DNA of 5,747 nt, taken from Actinomycetota bacterium. GTDB lineage: Bacteria; Actinomycetota; Actinomycetes; Streptosporangiales; Streptosporangiaceae. The notes under the pieces were generated by a model. That model did no database searches and was not told the DNA's origin. It saw only the letters and a program-made list of their open reading frames with translations. Location: NCBI GenBank assembly GCA_003541285.1, contig DPMS01000409.1, positions 1 to 5,747 of the forward strand, written 5' to 3'. Each line of letters opens with the position of its first letter. The stretch's first letter is position 1. Position numbers and translations under genes: made by a program. This document shows, in pieces, positions 1 through 3,452 of this stretch.

Positions 1-104
1 GCTTCGCTAACCAGATGTGGCGCGGGTCACGCTGCGTGGGCCCTGTGGCTGGGCAAGCGATGACCGAGGTCCTTTACCAACTGTGACTGGCGGCCCTGCC
101 CCGC

Positions 105-135
105 TTTCCGCCTCTGGAGCGAGGCTTCATATAGC
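105..135 (+). promoter_or_regulatory. Possible promoter of the small membrane protein gene
   Basis: The only A/T-rich island in the leader is CATATAGC at 128-135, a plausible -10 element. The hexamer 17 bases upstream, TTTCCG at 105-110, is a poor -35. The predicted transcript start would be near 141, giving a leader of about 48 nt. This is a weak prediction based on base composition and spacing only. Confidence 0.25.
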
Positions 136-148
136 GATTCAAAGCAAG

Positions 149-168
149 GCCGGGCCACCCGGCCCGGC
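149..168 (+). other. GC hairpin just upstream of the ribosome site
   Basis: GCCGGGCC (149-156) and GGCCCGGC (161-168) are perfect 8-bp inverted arms around an ACCC loop. The stem ends 7 nt before the AAGGAGG ribosome site. It could insulate or modulate translation initiation, or be an operator at DNA level. The cytochrome b gene has a smaller hairpin in the same place. Confidence 0.45.
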
Positions 169-175
169 ACAGATC

Positions 176-182
176 AAGGAGG
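176..182 (+). promoter_or_regulatory. Ribosome binding site AAGGAGG
   Basis: A near-perfect Shine-Dalgarno sequence lies 6 nt before the ATG at 189. It fixes the start of the 206-aa membrane protein. Confidence 0.85.
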
Positions 183-188
183 CATTTC

Positions 189-809
189 ATGCGCCGCAAG
201 ACCTTTGACGCGCTGGCTACCATTGCGGGGCTGGTTCTCGCCGTGGTGCTGCTGGTTGCGGGTGGGCTGCTGCTCTGGGGACACAACTTCGTGAGTGACC
301 AGGTGCACACCCAGCTCGCAGCCCAGAAGATCTTCTTCCCGCCCGCAGGCAGCCCGGAAATCAAGGCACTGCCGTCCACTGACGCCCAGGCCATGAAGCA
401 GTACGCCGGCCAGCAGCTGGTGACCGGCCAGCAGGCCGAGGTGTGGGCCGACAACTTCATCGCCGTGCACCTCAGGGAAATCGGTGCTGGGAAGACCTAC
501 TCGCAGCTGTCCGGCGAGTATATGGCGATGACCCCCGCGCAGCAGGCGAGCGCCAAGGGCGCCGCGCTGAACGGCCAGGTGCAGACCGTCTTCCGCGGTG
601 AGGCCCTGCGTGGCCTGCTGCTGAACGCGTACGCGTTCGGCAAGATGGCCCAGATCATGCTGATCGCCTCCATTGTCGCCTTCACCGGCGCCGGGCTCCT
701 GCTGATCCTGTCGATCTTCGGGATCGCGCACCTGCGTCACGTCCCGGCCGGGGAAGAGATCTTCACCAAGCGCGCAGCCGTCCACACCGGGACCGCCGCG
801 GCCACCTGA
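189..809 (+). CDS. Two-pass membrane protein with extracytoplasmic domain, function unknown
   Basis: The product has 206 residues. Residues about 10-31 (LVLAVVLLVAGGLLLW core) and about 154-181 (IMLIASIVAFTGAGLLLILS core) are clear transmembrane helices. The MRRK start puts the N-terminus in the cytoplasm, so the middle 120 residues should lie outside and the short C-terminal tail inside. The outer domain contains no cysteine, so it has no CxxCH haem site and no Fe-S ligands. It contains a conserved-looking helical stretch ending in VFRGEALRGLLLNAYAF just before helix 2. No enzyme motif is seen. Such small actinobacterial proteins sometimes carry unsupported enzyme names in databases, and nothing here supports a catalytic role. 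The start is fixed by AAGGAGG 6 nt upstream. A cytochrome b gene follows in the same direction after a 566-bp structured gap, and a partnership with it is an inference from that context. A strong hairpin follows 28 nt after the stop. Confidence 0.9.
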   Translation: MRRKTFDALATIAGLVLAVVLLVAGGLLLWGHNFVSDQVHTQLAAQKIFFPPAGSPEIKALPSTDAQAMKQYAGQQLVTGQQAEVWADNFIAVHLREIGAGKTYSQLSGEYMAMTPAQQASAKGAALNGQVQTVFRGEALRGLLLNAYAFGKMAQIMLIASIVAFTGAGLLLILSIFGIAHLRHVPAGEEIFTKRAAVHTGTAAAT

Positions 810-837
810 GCCGTGTGCAGCCTGGCCCTTGTGCGGC

Positions 838-875
838 ACCCGTGATGCCGGGACTTTGGTCCCGGCATCACGGGT
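838..875. terminator. Perfect 17-bp inverted repeat, likely terminator with DosR-like core
   Basis: ACCCGTGATGCCGGGAC (838-854) and GTCCCGGCATCACGGGT (859-875) are perfect complements around the loop TTTG. The structure begins 28 nt after the stop of the membrane protein gene and would form a very stable hairpin, so it is placed where a terminator is expected. No T-run follows, but GC-rich actinobacterial terminators often lack one. The apex GGGACTTTGGTCCC also reads as a regulator box, listed separately, so the two functions may overlap. Confidence 0.6.
850..863. promoter_or_regulatory. DosR/DevR-like palindrome, copy 1
   Basis: GGGACTTTGGTCCC matches the core of the published mycobacterial DosR consensus GGGACTWWAGTCCC at 13 of 14 positions (the last A of TWWA is G). 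The same core, as its reverse complement, occurs at 1253-1266 upstream of the cytochrome b gene. If it works as an operator here, it would act on whatever starts downstream, and the structured element at 920-1078 is the nearest candidate. It may instead be only the tip of the terminator hairpin. Confidence 0.45.
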
Positions 876-919
876 CTGGTGTCCCTGCACCGGGACGGCA
901 TCAGCGGGCAGGCTAGGGC

Positions 920-1078
920 CATGGCACCCGCCAGTGAGAAGCCGGCTAGGGGGAGCTGGCTCGGGAGAGCCGACCGGAGTAGGCAGGGATAGACGGCCGC
1001 CAGGCCGCAAGACCCACCGTCGCCAGGACGGGAGAAACTCCGTAGACGGCGACCCGAACCCTCACGGCGGGTGCCATG
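920..1078 (+). ncRNA. Candidate structured RNA closed by an 18-bp stem
   Basis: CATGGCACCCGCC (920-932) is the perfect reverse complement of GGCGGGTGCCATG (1066-1078). After a single bulged A (933), GTGAG (934-938) pairs with CTCAC (1061-1065), giving an 18-bp closing stem around 122 nt. Inside lie further helices: AGCCGGC/GCTGGCT (940-946 with 955-961, one G-U) or, exclusive with it, GGCTC-GGGA-GAGCC (958-971); CGGCC-GCCA-GGCCG (994-1007); and GTCGCC/GGCGAC (1019-1024 with 1048-1053) enclosing a bulged hairpin with an AAA loop (1028-1043). The direction is assumed from the flanking genes. It matches no RNA family that I recognise. It could be an independent small RNA, part of the cytochrome b leader, or a small non-autonomous mobile element with terminal inverted repeats; no target duplication is evident. 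Confidence 0.45.
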
Positions 1079-1084
1079 TTGCGT

Positions 1085-1142
1085 GTCCCGCAGTGGTCCC
1101 GCAGCGTGCCTCAGAAGTGCCCCCTCAGCAGTGCCCCCTCAG
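1085..1142. repeat. Two short direct-repeat pairs
   Basis: GTCCCGCAG occurs at 1085-1093 and 1096-1104 (11-nt period, about one helical turn). AGTGCCCCCTCAG occurs at 1116-1128 and 1130-1142 (14-nt period), with a shorter relative GTGCCTCAG just before, at 1106-1114. Such repeats between a structured element and a promoter could be regulator sites or traces of replication slippage. Confidence 0.6.
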
Positions 1143-1251
1143 ACGGGCAGCGCGGCACACCGGGCGGCCGCCCAGCTCCGTATGATCCCGCCGCAATCCC
1201 GCCACGACCTCCGCCGCCACGGTGGGGGGACACACCATCACTGTCCGCAAC

Positions 1252-1267
1252 GGGGACCAAAGTCCCC
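1252..1267. promoter_or_regulatory. DosR/DevR-like palindrome, copy 2, upstream of cytochrome b
   Basis: GGGGACCAAAGTCCCC is a perfect GGGGAC/GTCCCC palindrome around CAAA. Its core matches the DosR consensus GGGACTWWAGTCCC at 13 of 14 positions. It lies 108 nt before the cytochrome b start and about 70-80 nt before the likely transcript start, a distance seen for activator boxes of this family. DosR-type response regulators switch on genes under hypoxia or nitric oxide in mycobacteria, and related regulators exist in streptomycetes. A role in controlling a cytochrome b gene is sensible but inferred. Confidence 0.6.
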
Positions 1268-1294
1268 CCAGTCCATGACTGTCCTCCCTACGGG

Positions 1295-1335
1295 CTGACC
1301 TCGCCCGCAGCGCATCGTATGGCAGACGATATTAT
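1295..1335 (+). promoter_or_regulatory. Probable promoter region of the cytochrome b gene
   Basis: CTGACC (1295-1300) resembles a -35 hexamer (TGAC core) and is followed after 17 nt by TATGGC (1318-1323). A better -10 by sequence, TATTAT (1330-1335), lacks a good -35, which is acceptable for an activator-dependent promoter. An ATCGT/ACGAT inverted repeat (1314-1318 with 1326-1330) overlaps both. The exact start site cannot be decided by eye. Confidence 0.35.
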
Positions 1336-1347
1336 TCCCCCGACCTC

Positions 1348-1359
1348 GGCCGAACGGCC
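1348..1359 (+). other. Small GGCC hairpin before the cytochrome b ribosome site
   Basis: GGCC-GAAC-GGCC forms a short hairpin that ends 6 nt before AGGAG. It occupies the same place relative to the ribosome site as the larger hairpin at 149-168. It is short enough to be chance in such GC-rich DNA. Confidence 0.3.
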
Positions 1360-1365
1360 TCTCAC

Positions 1366-1370
1366 AGGAG
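1366..1370 (+). promoter_or_regulatory. Ribosome binding site AGGAG that sets the cytochrome b start
   Basis: AGGAG lies 5 nt before ATG 1376. Two in-frame upstream ATGs exist, at 1076 (inside the structured element) and 1319 (inside the promoter-like region). Neither has a comparable ribosome site, and the sequence between them is low-complexity and Pro-rich. The start at 1376 is therefore preferred. Confidence 0.8.
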
Positions 1371-1375
1371 AGAAG

Positions 1376-3358
1376 ATGAATATTCACGCCCTGGCGAATA
1401 CCAGTTCCGGGGTAATCAACCTCGATCAGCCAGGTTCATACTGGCATTGGTCAGTATTCACCGTTTCAGTGGCAAACCTGGCACTCATCCTGGTGATGGT
1501 GATCATTTTCGCCGTTGCGCTCGTGCTGCCGTTCCCCAAGGCCCGCACCTACCCGGGTGAGGACGAGCTGCCCGCCGGAACCACCCGCGGCACGCTGGCA
1601 GGCTCGCCGGGGCCGAGCAGAGCCGACCTAGGTGAGGACCAGGACAAGGACATGTGGACCTCCCGGCTGCGGCGGCGGGCACTGCGGCTGCTGCCACCGG
1701 GCAAACTGCTCCCCGACCGCCAGCCCGCCTACGTCGCCTCCTGGGTGTACGTCTTCGGGGTGGCCAGCCTCGCGGCACTGGGGGTGGCGATCGTCTCCGG
1801 CTTCGCGATCGCGGTCGGCGGCGCCGACTGGTGGCACACCAACCCAGTCGGTCATTTCTTCAACAGCCTCCACCTGTGGAGCGTCGAGCTTTTCATGGCG
1901 CTGCTCGTCATCCACCTGTGGGGAAAGTTCTGGATGGCAGCCTGGCGCGGGCGCCGGGCAATGACCTGGATCACCGGTGTGGTCGCGTTCATGGCGTCTG
2001 TGGTCGAATGCTTCAGCGGTTACCTGACCCAGCAGAACTTCGACTCGCAGTGGATTTCCACCAGCGCCAAGGACGCCTTCAACTCGGTCGGTGTGGGCGC
2101 ATTCTGGAACGCGATGAACTTCGGCCAGATGCTGCTGTGGCACGTGGTGCTCGTGCCCATCGTGCTGATCGCCATCGTGGGAGCCCACGTCCTGCTCGTG
2201 CGCGTGCGCGGCGTCTCCCACCCACTGCCCAGGCACCTGGGCGGCCCCGGTTCCCGCAAGGAGCGCCGCAAGGCCCGGAAGGCCGCCGACGCCGCGCCGT
2301 GGCGTGGCCGGACCCGGCGCTACGACATCATCAAGGAGGGCACCATCGCCTCCGTGGTGATCCTGGTGCTCACGATCGCCATGGCCTGGGTGCTGTCCTC
2401 CCCGGACGTGCCGTCGATCACCGTGCAGAACTGGGCCAGGGTGGCGCCGGCCGACTTCCTCGCCACCGCGGCTACCGAACTCAACGGCACCAGCGAGACG
2501 GCGACCTACGGCCCGCCCTACAACAACGCCACCGGCACCACCCAGAGCCTGCTGTTCGCGCCCGCGGTGATCACCGGCGTGACCCAGCCGATCAACGGGG
2601 CGAACGACTTCGTGGTGTCGCCGCTGTCCAAGGTGGCACCCACCACGCCCGGGCTCAGCGCCGCCCTGGCCCGGTGGAACGCTGCCACGCCGGCGCAGCA
2701 GGTCGCGTGGGCGAACGCCTACCTCAAGGCAGTCACCCACGTGAAGTTCGTCAACGGGACGCCGGTCATCCCGCCCGCCGCCGACGGCCCGGTGCCCGCC
2801 ATGCTCGCCACCGAACTCACGATGGCGCGCGGCGGCGCACTCGACGCCGACCTGCTGGCGCAGCGGGACTTCTACGGCACCAACTTCACCAAGCCACTGC
2901 TGTTCATGGAGGACGGCGCCTACTTCGCCGACAGGGCCACGGCTGAGCACCTGTCCGGTGAGCAGTGGGGCGTCATGAACGAGACCGGCAGCTACCCCGG
3001 CCAGCCCTGGCTGTGGCTGTACACGCTGTGGTACCAGGTCCGGCCGTTCTCCAACTCGGACAATGTGGACATGCTCGCGATCTACCTGACGGGCCTGGCC
3101 ACCATCCTGCTGCTGGCCATCCCGTTCATCCCGGGCCTGCGTGACATCCCGCGCTGGATCCCGGTCCACCGGCTGATCTACCGGAACTGGGAACCGGCCA
3201 CGGCAGGCCCAACGGCTACCCCCAGTACCGGGACCGGGACCGGAACCGGGACGGGCACTGGCAGCACCCCGGGCACCGGTCATGACGGCCACCCAGACAC
3301 CGGCCCGTCCGGCCAGACCGGCCGGCCAGACACGGCGGGCACAGGCAGCGCCCGCTGA
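1376..3358 (+). CDS. Divergent QcrB-like cytochrome b with large extracytoplasmic domain
   Basis: The product has 660 residues and is a di-haem b membrane protein related to the N-terminal half of actinobacterial QcrB. Helices are predicted at about 29-52 (extra, before the cytochrome b core), 122-147 (A), 165-188 (B), 198-218 (C), 250-275 (D), 322-341 (E) and 565-586. The haem ligands are intact: H166/H180 in SLHLW...VIHLW (13 between) and H256/H271 in LLWHV...GAHVL (14 between, as in actinobacterial and b6-type proteins). The Arg/Lys-rich D-E loop (276-318) is cytoplasmic. Residues about 342-560 lie outside and replace the quinol-site loop and most of the C-terminal helices. PADF-L at 358-362 sits where PEWY/PDFY is expected, without the Tyr. 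The only cysteine is C212, so there is no c-haem or Fe-S site. The C-terminal tail is Thr-Gly rich. No Rieske or cytochrome c gene is adjacent. The first 40 codons are unusually A/T-rich. Electron-transfer function is likely; the substrate is unknown. Confidence 0.9.
   Translation: MNIHALANTSSGVINLDQPGSYWHWSVFTVSVANLALILVMVIIFAVALVLPFPKARTYPGEDELPAGTTRGTLAGSPGPSRADLGEDQDKDMWTSRLRRRALRLLPPGKLLPDRQPAYVASWVYVFGVASLAALGVAIVSGFAIAVGGADWWHTNPVGHFFNSLHLWSVELFMALLVIHLWGKFWMAAWRGRRAMTWITGVVAFMASVVECFSGYLTQQNFDSQWISTSAKDAFNSVGVGAFWNAMNFGQMLLWHVVLVPIVLIAIVGAHVLLVRVRGVSHPLPRHLGGPGSRKERRKARKAADAAPWRGRTRRYDIIKEGTIASVVILVLTIAMAWVLSSPDVPSITVQNWARVAPADFLATAATELNGTSETATYGPPYNNATGTTQSLLFAPAVITGVTQPINGANDFVVSPLSKVAPTTPGLSAALARWNAATPAQQVAWANAYLKAVTHVKFVNGTPVIPPAADGPVPAMLATELTMARGGALDADLLAQRDFYGTNFTKPLLFMEDGAYFADRATAEHLSGEQWGVMNETGSYPGQPWLWLYTLWYQVRPFSNSDNVDMLAIYLTGLATILLLAIPFIPGLRDIPRWIPVHRLIYRNWEPATAGPTATPSTGTGTGTGTGTGSTPGTGHDGHPDTGPSGQTGRPDTAGTGSAR
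3227..3262 (+). repeat. Hexanucleotide repeat encoding a Thr-Gly tail
   Basis: Six consecutive units (three exact ACCGGG plus ACCGGA, ACGGGC and ACTGGC) encode six Thr-Gly pairs starting at residue 618 of the cytochrome b. The tail follows the last helix and should be cytoplasmic and disordered. Such a repeat is prone to slippage, so its length may differ between strains. Confidence 0.8.
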
Positions 3359-3359
3359 C

Positions 3360-3415
3360 GCAGGCGACTGGCCCGGGCAGCGGGAACCGAACCGCCCGCC
3401 CGGGCCAGTCGCTGC
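3360..3415. terminator. Bidirectional terminator between convergent genes
   Basis: GCGACTGGCCCGGGC (3364-3378) and GCCCGGGCCAGTCGC (3398-3412) are perfect 15-bp inverted arms. GCA (3360-3362) and TGC (3413-3415) extend the stem past one bulged G. The 19-nt loop can itself form GCGG/CCGC (3380-3383 with 3392-3395). It starts right after the cytochrome b stop at 3358 and lies 38 nt beyond the GH65 stop on the other strand, so it can end both transcripts. There is no T-run on either side. Confidence 0.8.
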
Positions 3416-3452
3416 CTGAGCCTGCCGCGACCGCGCGGCTCTCACCCGGTGC

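Larger units (their letters stand above)
1..188. other. Upstream intergenic stretch, no gene seen
   Basis: No convincing coding region is visible in the first 188 bases on either strand. The stretch holds a weak GAC-N4-GTC palindrome (62-71, in the context ATGACCGAGGTCCT), which matches only the inner part of a DosR-type box, an AT-richer segment at 125-140 that may carry a -10 element, a GC hairpin at 149-168 and the ribosome site of the next gene. It is read here as the promoter and leader region of the membrane protein gene that follows. Confidence 0.5.
810..1375. other. 566-bp structured intergenic region
   Basis: This gap is long for an actinomycete and holds no believable gene. Open frames cross it, but they have no ribosome sites and no recognisable protein. 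It does hold, in order, a 17-bp perfect inverted repeat with a DosR-like core (838-875), a small inverted repeat GTCCC/GGGAC (881-896), a long closed-stem element (920-1078), tandem direct repeats (1085-1142), a second DosR-like palindrome (1252-1267), promoter-like sequence (1295-1335) and a ribosome site (1366-1370). Between 1143 and 1227 nothing definite is seen. Confidence 0.7.

Noticed and set aside
62..71. GACCGAGGTC as a third DosR-like box upstream of the first gene
   Set aside because: Only the inner GAC-N4-GTC matches; the flanking GG is AT and the far side is only partly matched, so it is too weak to call.
174..1010. 278-codon open frame on the minus strand across the first gene and the gap
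   Set aside because: It is an antisense shadow of the 206-aa membrane protein, continues through the hairpin region, and has no family resemblance or ribosome site.
1085..1142. Short repeats as a CRISPR array
   Set aside because: The units are 9-13 bp with almost no spacers and only two copies each, and no cas gene is present.
829..1185. 118-codon open frame through the intergenic gap
   Set aside because: It runs through the palindrome and structured element, has no ribosome site, and its composition is that of translated inverted repeats.
1228..1246. GGACA-N9-TGTCC inverted repeat as a separate operator
   Set aside because: The arms are only 5 bp with a 9-nt spacer, which is expected by chance in this base composition; noted only because it sits beside the DosR-like box.
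1076..1375. N-terminal extension of the cytochrome b to ATG 1076 (or to ATG 1319)
   Set aside because: Neither ATG has a ribosome site. The 1076 ATG is part of the stem of the structured element, the extension is Pro-rich low-complexity sequence over repeats and promoter-like elements, and ATG 1376 has AGGAG at 5 nt.
1654..2946. 430-codon open frame in another frame of the cytochrome b gene
   Set aside because: The product is Arg/Ala/His-rich without membrane segments or motifs; the overlapping frame contains the cytochrome b haem motifs.
1628..3445. 605-codon open frame on the minus strand opposite the cytochrome b
   Set aside because: It is the antisense shadow of a well-supported gene; the product is Gly/Arg/His-rich with no recognisable domain, as is typical for high-GC DNA.
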